A stretch of DNA of 64,000 bases from Rhodospirillales bacterium (GCA_021775095.1 JAJFII010000031.1:1-64000), one strand, 5' to 3'. Shown: positions 26,052 to 35,552, counted from the stretch's first letter. Numbers and translations: made by a program. Notes: a model not told the origin generated them from the sequence alone.

Positions 26052-26384
26052 ATGTATTGCCGCAGCGCGTTGTTCATGGGAACCGTTGATCCAGACCAAT
26101 GGGAAACCTTTAAAAAACAACTGGAAGGCCCGGTCGCCGATGCGATCCTAAAATTTCCGGGCATCAAAAACCTCCAAATAAAATGGCCAAAAGAAATTGA
26201 TGACGGCGGGCCATCACTTCTGTTAACCCTTGAACACAGTTACGCCAGCAAATCGGACCTGGAGACGGCGCTGGCATCCGATGCCCGGGCCGGCTCCCTC
26301 GCAGCCCTGAAACCCGTCATGGCCTATTTTAAAGGCGAAGTTTTTCACGTGAACAGCGACGTCATAGATTTTGATTGCCCCTGA
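26052..26384 (+). CDS. EthD-like dimeric alpha/beta-barrel protein, hypothetical
   Basis: A 110-residue soluble protein starting MYCRSALFMGTVDPDQW, with AAAGGAAA before the ATG. Its strand-helix-strand outline and a PGIKNLQIKW segment recall EthD-type or Dabb small barrels, which are often accessory catabolic proteins. It sits divergent from the aldolase gene and convergent with the SDR gene within cluster B. Function is not known; the fold assignment is tentative. Confidence 0.6.
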   Translation: MYCRSALFMGTVDPDQWETFKKQLEGPVADAILKFPGIKNLQIKWPKEIDDGGPSLLLTLEHSYASKSDLETALASDARAGSLAALKPVMAYFKGEVFHVNSDVIDFDCP

Positions 26385-26410
26385 TTCCATCGGTTATACC
26401 TCGCCAGATA

Positions 26411-27169
26411 TCACATGCTCGATAGGAAACCGCCGTCCACATAAATCACTTGCCCATTGACGTAGTTGGATGCGTCGGATGCCAAAAAGATGGCGGCACC
26501 GGCCAATTCCTCTGGGTTTCCCCATCTTCCGGCGGGGGTCCGGTTGCACACCCAGTTATTAAACGTCTCATCCTCGACCAGCGCCGTATTCATTTCAGTC
26601 AGGAAATAACCGGGACCGATGCCGTTGACTTGTACATTATCTTTTGCCCATTCAACGGCCATTGATTTGGTCAGCATTTTTAATCCGCCTTTGGCCGTTG
26701 TGTAAGGGGCGACACTTGCCCGACCGACTTCGCTGGTCAGCGAACAGATATTTATGATTTTACCTGATTTTCTCTCGACCATGGAAGGCGCGACCGCCTG
26801 AGCCATTAAAAACGGCGCCGTCAGATTTGTGTCGAGCACCCGGCGCCAGTCTGCTTCCGGTAAATCGGCGATCAGTTGGCGGTGTTGAATGCCGGCGTTA
26901 TTAACCAAAATATCAATTTCACCAATGGTGTCTCTAATGTGGGCGACGGCGGCTTTGATGGCTGATGCGTCGGTAACATCGAAGCAGGCGATGTGCGCCC
27001 TACCGCCGTTCGAACGAATGTGTTTGGCACTTTTTTCAAGGGTTTGTGGATCGCGCCCATTCAGGACAACAATCGCTCCCTGTTTGGCAAAACCTTCGGC
27101 AATGGCAAACCCAAGCCCGCGGCTCGCCCCTGTCACCAAAGCTATTTTAAGTGTGAGATCAAACATCAA
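26411..27169 (-). CDS. SDR-family oxidoreductase (gluconate 5-dehydrogenase-like)
   Basis: A 252-residue SDR with TGASRGLG, VNNAG, Ser (NICSLTSE) and YTTAK. The AGIQHRQLIADLPEADW stretch and C-terminal YVNGQVIYVDGG closely resemble gluconate 5-dehydrogenase/IdnO-type enzymes. It lies 48 bp after the ATPase gene on the same strand and probably belongs to the cluster B transport operon. It likely acts on a sugar acid or polyol. Confidence 0.87.
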   Translation of the reverse strand: MMFDLTLKIALVTGASRGLGFAIAEGFAKQGAIVVLNGRDPQTLEKSAKHIRSNGGRAHIACFDVTDASAIKAAVAHIRDTIGEIDILVNNAGIQHRQLIADLPEADWRRVLDTNLTAPFLMAQAVAPSMVERKSGKIINICSLTSEVGRASVAPYTTAKGGLKMLTKSMAVEWAKDNVQVNGIGPGYFLTEMNTALVEDETFNNWVCNRTPAGRWGNPEELAGAAIFLASDASNYVNGQVIYVDGGFLSSM

Positions 27170-27217
27170 ATTTCCAGTACGTGTCTACAGATTACAATTC
27201 GTTGCGAAAGGGTGGCT

Positions 27218-28297
27218 TCATGAGTTGATGGCACTACCAGTCTCGGGATCAAAAAACGATGTCCGGTCAATTGCCACGGCGAGGTGAAGGATTTCACCCT
27301 CTTTACTTACGTCATGGGCTTCTAATTCGGACACCACATGGCAATCTCCCAGGAAAAAGGTTCCATAGGTTCTCGAACCTGTGGGTTGCAGGACGTCGAT
27401 GACCGCTCTAACTGTGTTTTTTGTTTCCGTGATTTTCGACAAATGCTCTGAGCGCACGCCCCAGGTGTAGGCTCCGTCCTTAATTTTTCCTGATATTTTC
27501 GTGCCGGCAAGAGACAGAATTTGACCGTCGGGTAACGCCATGGATGTCCCGTGCTCCGTGACGTCCACATCCATGAAGTTCATGGGAGGTGAGCCCAAAA
27601 ATCCAGCGACGAAAATATTTTTCGGTCGCTCGAACAGATCCAGAGGGGCACCGATTTGTTCAATGACACCATCGCGCAGCAGGACAATGCGGTCTGCCAG
27701 GGTCATGGCTTCGATCTGGTCGTGGGTGACGTAAACAAAAGTTTTACCCAGTTTTGTGTGCAACCGCTTGATTTCTTCGCGCATACCATCGCGCAATTTG
27801 GCATCGAGGTTTGATAAGGGTTCATCGAACAAAAACAAGTCTGCATTGCGAACGATTGCCCGTCCGATGGCGACGCGCTGGCGTTGACCGCCGGAAAGTT
27901 CCCGGGGGAAGCGTTTCAGGTAGTCACCGATATCAAGAAGTTCTGACGCCCAGTCCACTTGTTTTTTGATCTCGTCATCTGAAGCTTTTCTAGCGCGTAG
28001 CCCAAACGCAATATTTTCGTATACGCTCAAATAAGGGTAAAGCGCGTAACTTTGAAAGACCATGGCGATGTTTCTATCGCGCGGAGCCAAATTGGCGATC
28101 GAGCGATCACCTAATACGATATCGCCATCAGAAATTTCTTCAAGCCCGGCGATGGAGCGGAGCAGGGTGCTTTTGCCACAACCCGACGGACCAACCAGAA
28201 CAACAAACTCACCGGCCGGGACGTCGATGGATAAATCCTTAACCGCGTGCACGTCGCCGTAGAACTTGTTTACATTGTCAATTTTAAGATTTGGCAT
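27218..28297 (-). CDS. ABC transporter ATP-binding protein (UgpC/MsmK-like)
   Basis: A 359-residue ATPase with Walker A GPSGCGKST, signature LSGGQRQRVAIGRA, Walker B LFLFDEPLSNLDA and switch YVTHDQ. A C-terminal TOBE domain (WGVRSEHLSKI; LQPTGSRTYGTF) follows. It is distinct in sequence from the cluster A ATPase. The gene follows the second permease by 7 bp and energises the cluster B importer. Confidence 0.93.
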   Translation of the reverse strand: MPNLKIDNVNKFYGDVHAVKDLSIDVPAGEFVVLVGPSGCGKSTLLRSIAGLEEISDGDIVLGDRSIANLAPRDRNIAMVFQSYALYPYLSVYENIAFGLRARKASDDEIKKQVDWASELLDIGDYLKRFPRELSGGQRQRVAIGRAIVRNADLFLFDEPLSNLDAKLRDGMREEIKRLHTKLGKTFVYVTHDQIEAMTLADRIVLLRDGVIEQIGAPLDLFERPKNIFVAGFLGSPPMNFMDVDVTEHGTSMALPDGQILSLAGTKISGKIKDGAYTWGVRSEHLSKITETKNTVRAVIDVLQPTGSRTYGTFFLGDCHVVSELEAHDVSKEGEILHLAVAIDRTSFFDPETGSAINS

Positions 28298-28304
28298 AGA
28301 CGCG

Positions 28305-29132
28305 TTATCCCTTTACGGCTCCCATAGATATGCCCCGGACAATAAACCGCTGCATAGTTCCGACGACAAAAATCATGGGCAATACGCCCAACATGCTCAG
28401 AGCGCCAACTTTCGACCATAAAGAAGACTGTGCACCGAAGTATCCTGTTACTTTAACAGGGAAAGTGACCACGTCGGAACGTGACAAAATGAGAGCAAAT
28501 AAAAAATCATTCCAGGCAAAAATGAAGGTGAATACAGCGGTTGCAAATAGTCCAGACTTGGCCATGGGCATTACAACTTTCCACAAGACGGCCCAACGTG
28601 TCAGCCCATCAACAAGTGCCGATTGTTCCAGTTCCAACGGAATTTCTTGTATGTAGCCGCGCATCATCCAGATCACATAGGGAAGATTGAAGGCAGTATA
28701 GAGGACAATCAAGCCGGTATAGGTATCAACAATATCCCAGGCAACAAATAGCAGAAAAACTGGAAATACGACGCAAATTGGCGGTATCATGCGTTGGGAT
28801 ATAATCCAGATCCCAAGATGATTACCGCCTGTTTTGTAGCGGACCAGCGAGTAAGCGGCGATGGTGCCAAAAAACATTGCGAATAGTGTGCTGATGCTGG
28901 CAGTGACAAAAGAATTCCAAATGGACCAGGCTTCGCCATCCCTAAACAAGACAAAATAATTATGGAAATTGAAATTGGCAGGAATCCATACGGGCGGATA
29001 GGCGAAGATTTCTTCTGCGGTTTTAAAGGATATTGCGCCCAGCCAATAAATCGGGAAAACAAAAAATAATGTAACAATCATTGCACAGAAAACCCGGGCC
29101 CACAGTCGTGCCCCTTGATCCCATTGTTTCAT
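28305..29132 (-). CDS. carbohydrate ABC transporter permease (MalG-like)
   Basis: A 275-residue, six-segment inner-membrane protein with EAA-type loop (EQSALVDGLTRWAVLWKVVMP) and the C-terminal IVRGISMGAVKG typical of CUT1 second permeases. It overlaps the preceding permease gene by 4 bp. It forms the cluster B channel with the product of 29129-30025. Confidence 0.93.
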   Translation of the reverse strand: MKQWDQGARLWARVFCAMIVTLFFVFPIYWLGAISFKTAEEIFAYPPVWIPANFNFHNYFVLFRDGEAWSIWNSFVTASISTLFAMFFGTIAAYSLVRYKTGGNHLGIWIISQRMIPPICVVFPVFLLFVAWDIVDTYTGLIVLYTAFNLPYVIWMMRGYIQEIPLELEQSALVDGLTRWAVLWKVVMPMAKSGLFATAVFTFIFAWNDFLFALILSRSDVVTFPVKVTGYFGAQSSLWSKVGALSMLGVLPMIFVVGTMQRFIVRGISMGAVKG

Positions 29133-30025
29133 CTGGAGACCTCCATTCGGCGCAACGCAGCAACCACAATTACCGTCAAAATTAATATGATGAGAAAGGC
29201 AATAGCTGCCGAATAACTAACGTCAAACTCACGGAATGCCATATGGTAAGCATAAATGGATATCGTTTCCGTCATCGTTCCCGGCCCACCCTTGGTCATG
29301 GTCCAGACCACATCAAAGACCCGGAATAAATCCAGTCCCCGGATCAGGAGAGCGATAAACATCACTGGCATGATCGCCGGCAGGACAATTTTACGGAACG
29401 TCATCCACCACGAAGCGCCGTCAATTTGAGCGGCTTCAAGTTGTTCTCGGTCGACATTGCTCAGAGCCGCCAGAAGGATCAAAAACATAAACGGCGTCCA
29501 CTGCCAAACTTCGGCGACCATGATAGCTGGCCAGACAAGGGCTGGTTCTATGTTCCACAACAGCTTGACTTCGTGCCCTGCGAACCAGGCGATGACTTGA
29601 TTGATCGGGCCAAACCTCTGATCAAACATCAATTTCCAGGTTGCTCCAGCAACGATCGGTGAAATGACAGTCGGCAGAAGTATAATTCCAACAAAGACTT
29701 GTTTGTAAGGAATGCGCTCGAGAAATAAGAGGGCGAGAAGAAATCCCAAAATAAGTTCAATCGGCAAGGCAACCGCAGTAAAAATAATGGTGTGTAAAAT
29801 GGATTCCCATAAACGGTCATCATCAAATAATCGTTCGTAATGAATAAAACCCTGATAACTCAATTCATTGTCGAACATGGTTATGTTCTGAAAGCTGACC
29901 AAGATGAGTTTTACGAACGGATAAAGTCCGATCAGTAAAATAATAAATACGGCAGGTGCGATCAGGAAGTATTTGAACCAACGTTCCTGATCAAGTTTAT
30001 CGGCGAAAGAATTCGAAGTAATCAT
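29129..30025 (-). CDS. sugar ABC transporter permease (MalF-like)
   Basis: A 298-residue inner-membrane protein with six segments and an EAA loop (EAAQIDGASWWMTFRKIVLP). The N-terminal KYFLIAPAVFIILLIGLYPF is typical of UgpA/MalF homologues. It is separated from the binding-protein gene by a terminator-like hairpin and is translationally coupled to the next permease. Confidence 0.93.
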   Translation of the reverse strand: MITSNSFADKLDQERWFKYFLIAPAVFIILLIGLYPFVKLILVSFQNITMFDNELSYQGFIHYERLFDDDRLWESILHTIIFTAVALPIELILGFLLALLFLERIPYKQVFVGIILLPTVISPIVAGATWKLMFDQRFGPINQVIAWFAGHEVKLLWNIEPALVWPAIMVAEVWQWTPFMFLILLAALSNVDREQLEAAQIDGASWWMTFRKIVLPAIMPVMFIALLIRGLDLFRVFDVVWTMTKGGPGTMTETISIYAYHMAFREFDVSYSAAIAFLIILILTVIVVAALRRMEVSR

Positions 30026-30037
30026 ATGAAATTGGTC

Positions 30038-30074
30038 CTAAAAATACCCCGAGACTGCAAACGCAGCCCCGGGG
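30038..30074 (-). terminator. intra-operon terminator or attenuator between binding protein and permeases
   Basis: On the minus strand, a GC-rich imperfect hairpin (CCCCG...CGGGG with inner CTGC/GCAG, 30047-30074) is followed by TATTTTTAGG. It lies between the binding-protein stop and the permease start. Partial termination here would give more binding protein than membrane subunits. Confidence 0.65.
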
Positions 30075-30086
30075 ATCTGGAGGATA

Positions 30087-31541
30087 TTATTTAGGATAAG
30101 CGTTAGGCTTGTTAGCCCAGTCGTTGTAGACACGCTTTTGTTTTTCGAGGCCAATACGCTTTGTCAGTTTGTCCCATTGCCCAGCAAGATCATCGAGAAT
30201 TTCTTTCGGATCTTCCTGTGCCCATAGACGGCTAATGGCCTGACGCATTGCTTCTTCATAGCGGTCTGTTTGGAGCAAAGAGAGATCTAAAAGGCCCGTT
30301 TCAGCACCTGCTTTTAAGACGTCCAAATAGTCGCCGGCATTCGACCAGCGCGAACGGTATTCAGGGTTCGAAAAGTGGCTAGTGCGGAACGGATCACGTA
30401 GCGCATAGGGAAGTTGAACCCGCTTGAGACTGATCTCTTCACTATTCATCCACTGGCTGAACAAATAGGCCGCTTCCTTGTTTTTACTTCCAGATGCAAC
30501 GCCAAAGGAAAATCCTGCAGCAAGCTCAGGTGTGCCGCCCGGTGGCAGAGCGTATCCAACTTTGTCGGCAATTTTGGTTTCGGGAATCCAGTTCAATGCC
30601 TCGGTTCCCTTGCCATAACCCGCAGCCCAGCGACCAACGGGCGGCCAGGAAATCGTCATGGCGATGTCGCCTGCCAGAAACGCGCTGAACGGCTCAATGA
30701 AACCCCATTGCTCGACGCCCGGTGGCATGTACTTGTTATCTTCTACCATACCTTTGAAGACACTAATGCCGGCCTCCGAATTGATGGTTGCCTTCATTGT
30801 GTCCGCATCAAAAAATTTACCACCTGCGACGCGGAACCGTTCCTGAAACATAAACTGAGCAAGGCCAGGTTGGCGGAACAAGCCGGCCCCGTAGACTTTC
30901 GGGGCTAGTGTGTCGGTGAGGTACTGGCCTATTTCTGAAAACTCTTTCCAGGTTTTAGGTGGAGCCAAATCATAACCGTGCTTGGCTTTAAAGCCTGCTT
31001 TGTTTTTCGCATCGTCGAAGATTGCACGGTTGTAATACATAATCAGGACATCGCCGTCATCGGGCAGCCCATAAATCACACCTTCAACTTTCATCTGATT
31101 GTCACGGTATACCGGAGCGATTTTTTGGAGTTCTTCACGGTAGCCGTATTTATCAACAAATTTGTCTAAAGGCTCGAGGGCTCCCGCCAAAGCCAAATCG
31201 GGCATCTGGTTGGGTAAGACGTTTAAAACATCATAAGACCCGGATCCGGCCTTGTGCGCCTGCATGGTTTTTGTGAACAATTGATCAATCGGCGCTTCAA
31301 TAACGTTGATTTTGATGCCGGTCAGTTTTTCCCATAGTGGGCCTGTGAAGTTTTTCGGATCCAGGGGCTGCAGCCCTGCTTCATACAAAACATTTAGCGT
31401 CGTGCCGGAATATTTTTTCGCGGCTTCAACCGCCCTGTCGGCGGCGCTTTGAGCGCTGGCCTCAAGAGTGGTTAACGAAAGGCCCACCGCGATCGTTGAT
31501 GCGGCAATAAGCAACTTTCGCACAATTGACTGAATTGACAT
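30087..31541 (-). CDS. ABC transporter solute-binding protein (CUT1)
   Basis: A 484-residue exported binding protein. The ATG at 31541 is chosen for its AAGGAGGAG site and because it begins a good Sec signal peptide (SIQSIVRKLLIAAST, cleavage near ASAQS). Family-1 features: TLNVLYEAGLQPLDP, YDVLNVLPNQMPDLA, a YYNRAIFDD segment and MTISWPPVGRW. It is long for the family, as in several polyol and oligosaccharide binders. First gene of the cluster B transport operon and divergent from the GntR gene, with a palindromic operator between. Confidence 0.92.
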   Translation of the reverse strand: MSIQSIVRKLLIAASTIAVGLSLTTLEASAQSAADRAVEAAKKYSGTTLNVLYEAGLQPLDPKNFTGPLWEKLTGIKINVIEAPIDQLFTKTMQAHKAGSGSYDVLNVLPNQMPDLALAGALEPLDKFVDKYGYREELQKIAPVYRDNQMKVEGVIYGLPDDGDVLIMYYNRAIFDDAKNKAGFKAKHGYDLAPPKTWKEFSEIGQYLTDTLAPKVYGAGLFRQPGLAQFMFQERFRVAGGKFFDADTMKATINSEAGISVFKGMVEDNKYMPPGVEQWGFIEPFSAFLAGDIAMTISWPPVGRWAAGYGKGTEALNWIPETKIADKVGYALPPGGTPELAAGFSFGVASGSKNKEAAYLFSQWMNSEEISLKRVQLPYALRDPFRTSHFSNPEYRSRWSNAGDYLDVLKAGAETGLLDLSLLQTDRYEEAMRQAISRLWAQEDPKEILDDLAGQWDKLTKRIGLEKQKRVYNDWANKPNAYPK

Positions 31542-31706
31542 CGTCTCCTCCTTGTTTACGAACGGCAAAACCTGGAGAACCCCCAAACAAAACGCCTGTC
31601 ACAAAATTACTTTTCCCGGAAATCGACCGGTTTGTACCTGCGCCAAATTTTCTTATTAAAGTGTTTTTTGAAGAGTCCTACGTCTTGCCAAAAATATTAT
31701 AATGAT

Positions 31707-31725
31707 ATACTGGTTATACCAGTAT
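31707..31725. promoter_or_regulatory. putative GntR/FadR-type operator
   Basis: ATACTGGTTATACCAGTAT is a perfect 8-bp inverted repeat with a 3-bp centre. Its core TGGT-N3-ACCA is the spacing and composition expected for FadR-subfamily GntR regulators (TNGTN3ACNA). It lies between the divergent solute-binding gene and the GntR gene, so it probably controls both. Confidence 0.75.
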
Positions 31726-31929
31726 AAAAAGGCAGTCAAGGGGTTGGTTCTCCCTATTGGTTTGTGCGAAGCCTGGAATCAGCTGCAATCATTAACCGAA
31801 TTGGCACCAATATAATCCGGGATACGAAAGTTCCATTCCTATGAGCTTCCATTCTTCAAATTTCGCGCCCATTGAAGCCCTGTGCCAAAGCCTTTGCTTT
31901 TCAAAAAAGCCCTTAGTAACCAACCGGCC

Positions 31930-32661
31930 ATGACACGCACATCTCAACCCATTCCACGAAAAAAGCTATCTGATCACATTCAGGATCGTTTGCTAGCGAT
32001 CGTCCAGGGGGGCGAATTGAGCCCTGGTGATACCATTCCGTCTGAGCGCGAATTGATGGAAACCTTTTCGGTCGGCCGTCCGGCCATTCGTGAAGCCATG
32101 CAGAATTTGCAAAGGATGGGGTTGATTGAAATTCGCCATGGGGAGCGGCCTCGCATAGCCGAACCCTCGTTTAATAAGGTCATGGGACAACTGGGCGAAA
32201 CCATGCGTCATTTGCTGACCCATTCGACGGCGTCCATGGAGCACCTTAAGCAAGCCCGCCTGATCTTTGAAGTGGAAATGGTGCGCATCGCCGCCGAACG
32301 AAGAACTGTGCAGGACGTTGATCGCTTGAAGGACATTCTGGACAAGCAGGCGAAGGCTTCCAATAATTCGCCGGAATTTTTGCGCCAGGATGGTAATTTC
32401 CATTGCGAAATCGCCAAAATTTCCGGCAATCCCATTTTTGAAGGCCTGAGTAAATCGTTTTTTGACTGGTTGGCGCATTTTCATTTTGACCTGGTGCGGA
32501 GTCCGGGACTTGAAAAACTGACCCTGGAGGAACACCAGAATATTTTGCGGGCGATCGAAACCGGAAACCCCGCTAGGGCAGCCAAAGAATTATCTGACCA
32601 TTTAAACCGTGCCGACAAGCTCTATCACCAGGACAATCCTCAACTCAAAACGACACCTTAG
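31930..32661 (+). CDS. FadR-family GntR transcriptional regulator
   Basis: A 243-residue regulator if the ATG at 31930 is used; a GTG at 31882 would add 16 residues and neither has a strong ribosome site. N-terminal winged helix (LSPGDTIPSERELMETFSVGRPAIREAM region; key TIPSERELM and GRPAIREAMQ) and a helical FCD domain (EVEMVRIAAERRTV; FHCEIAKISGNPIF; HQNILRAIETGNPARA) with the metal-binding His pattern. It resembles NanR-like members. The operator at 31707-31725 supports control of cluster B. Confidence 0.9.
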   Translation: MTRTSQPIPRKKLSDHIQDRLLAIVQGGELSPGDTIPSERELMETFSVGRPAIREAMQNLQRMGLIEIRHGERPRIAEPSFNKVMGQLGETMRHLLTHSTASMEHLKQARLIFEVEMVRIAAERRTVQDVDRLKDILDKQAKASNNSPEFLRQDGNFHCEIAKISGNPIFEGLSKSFFDWLAHFHFDLVRSPGLEKLTLEEHQNILRAIETGNPARAAKELSDHLNRADKLYHQDNPQLKTTP

Positions 32662-32767
32662 GACCCGGTTGATGGTGATCACGCGTCAGCTAAAGACGAC
32701 GACAGAACTGGACGATTAAGGATGTCGCTTAATCAAATTTCCTGTTGAATTAAAAGAGGGGGGTATT

Positions 32768-34684
32768 GTGGCAAATGAAGGACGTTTAATAAGACGGTTT
32801 GGATCCGTGCAAGATACCGGCGAGATCAAAACTCTTGTAGCTGGTCCGTTGTCCCTGGATATTGACAGCGGCAAACTTCGAAACATTCAGTGGTACGGTG
32901 TTGAATTGATCCGGGCCTTTGATTATCCAATCCGTGACCCGAACTGGGGGACCGTTGCCGTTACGGTTAATTCGGAAAGTGTCGAGCAGAACGACGAAGA
33001 CTGGACCTACAGGCGCCTGTTCACCTCTACCGATGGACGACTTGCCGGTGAATTCAACGCCAGTGGCGACCGTACGGGTCACTTGTCCGTAGAGGTTTCC
33101 TTTAGCGCAGGTGCAGACTTTGAGACGGCCCGCACCGGCTTCACGGTCCTGCATCCGATAAAAGGCCTGGCCGGTGGCGATGTCGAAGTGACCCACGGTG
33201 ACGGCGGCTCTGAGATGCTGGTATTTCCGAAAGGCATCACCCCAGACCAACCGGTCTTTGATATGGCCGGCCTGACCTACAGTATTTTCGGCATGAAAGC
33301 CGAAATTACCTTTGAAGGTGAAGTCTTTGAAATGGAGGACCAGCGCAACTGGACGGATGCTTCTTATAAAACCTATTGCCGTCCCCTTAGCCGGCCAAGC
33401 CCATTCCTCATCCCAAAAGGGGAAACCCTCAGGCAAAAGATAACGGTTTCCTTCTCCGGTGATGGGCCGCAGGCATCTATCGATGGCTCACGGGTGTCAG
33501 ATGTCTTCGGCCTACTGGATCAACAAGAGCCCATACCGGAAGTCCTGCTTGCCCTCGAACCGGATTTTTTGCCGGACACAAATATCCTGCCGATATGCCA
33601 AAATCTGCAAGTGGTACGGGGTGCCGTCCGGGTAAAAAATGAAGACGAATGCCACCGCGTCCTGCAAACGATCAGCGATCTTGGCCTGTCCTGCGATTTG
33701 GAAATTATCGTTCCAAACACAGCGGTCGACGCCGCTGATTTGTTGATGAAAATTGCGCACCTTTGCGGCGAAAGGAACATCCTAGCGGAGCATGTGGTGG
33801 CGGTTCCCGAAGATTATATGAAAAGTTACCAACCGGATGGCGACTGGCCCGGCGGTTTAACGCCACAAGCCAGTGTTGCCCTCGGCAGAAATGCTTTTCC
33901 CAACAGCGAAATCGGTGGCGGTGTTTTGACCAACTTTACGGAGTTGAACCGCTGCCGGCCGGTCGTCGTGGAATGTGATTTTGTCACCCATTCGACCACG
34001 GCAATCGTCCACGCAGCCGATGACAAGTCGGTGTTTGAGACCCTGGAAGCGCAACCCGATGTATACGCCAGCGGCCGAGCCATCGCACCGGAGATCGGGT
34101 ACCGCATGGGGCTTGTGAGTATTGCTTTTCGCACCAACCCCTACGGGCCGGCACCGCTGGCCAATCCCCAGCAAAACCGGCTTGAAATGGTCCAGGCCGA
34201 CCCCCGCCAACGCGGTCTGTTCGCCGCCGCCTGGATGGTTGGCGCCATGGCGACGACCCAGGGGTATCGTATAAACAGCATCGCCCTGGCGGCACCCGTC
34301 GGCCCGCTTGGTGTTATTTACCGCAGGGAAGACTGGCCGCAGCCGTTGTTTGATGACCAAGCGGACCGGATCGTCTACCCGGCCTACCATACCCTAAAAG
34401 CCCTGGCACAAATGGCCGGTCAGTCGCGTCGGCCGGTCAGGCTCGCCGACGGATTGTTTGGGGTCGCCGCCCAATCCAAAGAGGGCATGAAGGCGATCCT
34501 TTCGAACGGTACGGCAAAATCGCAACAACTGAAATTGCCGTCTCGGGGGCATGTTTTGCTGCTGAATGAAAAGTCCTTTGATGCTGCCACCCAAGACATG
34601 ACCTGGCTGGAAAGTGCGGACCGGAACCGGACCGATGAAATTGAGCTTGGCCCCTACGCCGTTGCGTTCCTTGACCCCGCTTAA
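32768..34684 (+). CDS. D-apionate lactonase-like protein
   Basis: A 638-residue cytoplasmic protein without signal peptide or membrane segments. Its N-terminal part (LVAGPLSLDIDSGKL, VELIRAFDYPIRDPNWGT) matches my memory of ApnL, the D-apionate lactonase of apiose catabolism, which is similarly ~600-640 residues with beta-rich N, barrel-like middle and small C-terminal domains. The middle (ILAEHVVAVPEDYMKSYQPDGDWP; GGVLTNFTELNRCRP) looks like a TIM-barrel. It follows the GntR gene by 106 bp. If correct, it opens the lactone of a branched or ordinary aldonic acid. ApnO/OiaX-like partners are absent nearby. Confidence 0.6.
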   Translation: MANEGRLIRRFGSVQDTGEIKTLVAGPLSLDIDSGKLRNIQWYGVELIRAFDYPIRDPNWGTVAVTVNSESVEQNDEDWTYRRLFTSTDGRLAGEFNASGDRTGHLSVEVSFSAGADFETARTGFTVLHPIKGLAGGDVEVTHGDGGSEMLVFPKGITPDQPVFDMAGLTYSIFGMKAEITFEGEVFEMEDQRNWTDASYKTYCRPLSRPSPFLIPKGETLRQKITVSFSGDGPQASIDGSRVSDVFGLLDQQEPIPEVLLALEPDFLPDTNILPICQNLQVVRGAVRVKNEDECHRVLQTISDLGLSCDLEIIVPNTAVDAADLLMKIAHLCGERNILAEHVVAVPEDYMKSYQPDGDWPGGLTPQASVALGRNAFPNSEIGGGVLTNFTELNRCRPVVVECDFVTHSTTAIVHAADDKSVFETLEAQPDVYASGRAIAPEIGYRMGLVSIAFRTNPYGPAPLANPQQNRLEMVQADPRQRGLFAAAWMVGAMATTQGYRINSIALAAPVGPLGVIYRREDWPQPLFDDQADRIVYPAYHTLKALAQMAGQSRRPVRLADGLFGVAAQSKEGMKAILSNGTAKSQQLKLPSRGHVLLLNEKSFDAATQDMTWLESADRNRTDEIELGPYAVAFLDPA

Positions 34685-35053
34685 AGAGGACCATGGGATC
34701 AGGGCCGGAACCGAGTCGCGAAGACGGTTGGTTTTTTAAAAACCGCATAAATGCCGGCACCAGAAAAAGATATGAGTTGGGCCGTGAGCCGATGAACGTC
34801 CCCTGTGCTTTCGCTGAAAAATCGATAAGCCCCTGAATATTCATGATTATTCTTGAGGACCCGTATTGCGGTTCCAAGTGAAAAAGGCCCTGGAAAAATT
34901 TTAATTTTTTTTATTTCCCCCTCTTGCACGGTTGTTGATACCGACTAAATAAATTTTACCAGTTGCTTTTTAAAGGGCTGGTTTGAAGGGTAGTTCGGTC
35001 CAGAATTACCGGGTCGGACGTCTTAACATTGCTTCTCATGGAGGATGTAGATA

Positions 35054-35545
35054 ATGAGGACTTATGATTTTACGCCGCTTTTACGTTCAACAGTTGGTTT
35101 CGACCGCGTTGCCCAGATGCTGGAAAACGCCGCCAAAATCGAACAAAACACCAATGCCTATCCGCCCTACGATATTCAGTCGTTTGACGATAATAACTAC
35201 CGCATAACCATGGCGGTAGCGGGTTTCGCTGAACAGGATCTGGATGTGGAAATTAAGGAGGACACCCTGACAATCGCAGGCAAGCGCGCGGTTTCAGACG
35301 AAGATGAAGCTGTGTTCCTGCACCAAGGTATTGCAGGGCGTGATTTTATCCGCAAATTCGAACTGGCGGATCATATGAAGGTTAAAGATGCACACCTGAA
35401 CAACGGTGTGTTGAGTATAGATCTTTATCGCGAAATTCCAGAAGAGATCAAACCCAAACACATCGAGATCAATGTCGGTGCACCCAATACCCTTCCGAAA
35501 AAAGCCAAAAAGCTCCTTGAAAACGTGACCAAGAAGTCTGCGTGA
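35054..35545 (+). CDS. small heat-shock protein, Hsp20/IbpA family
   Basis: A 163-residue chaperone. An N-terminal arm (FTPLLRSTVGFDRV) precedes an alpha-crystallin domain (~38-140: YRITMAVAGFAEQDLDVEIKED is the start region; GIAGRDFIRKFELADH; LNNGVLSIDLYREIPE). The form matches the IbpA class. It binds unfolding proteins in the cytoplasm without ATP. GGAGG lies upstream of the ATG. It leads a proteostasis group with M48 and DegP proteases and is followed by a strong hairpin. Confidence 0.93.
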   Translation: MRTYDFTPLLRSTVGFDRVAQMLENAAKIEQNTNAYPPYDIQSFDDNNYRITMAVAGFAEQDLDVEIKEDTLTIAGKRAVSDEDEAVFLHQGIAGRDFIRKFELADHMKVKDAHLNNGVLSIDLYREIPEEIKPKHIEINVGAPNTLPKKAKKLLENVTKKSA

Positions 35546-35552
35546 CCAAACG

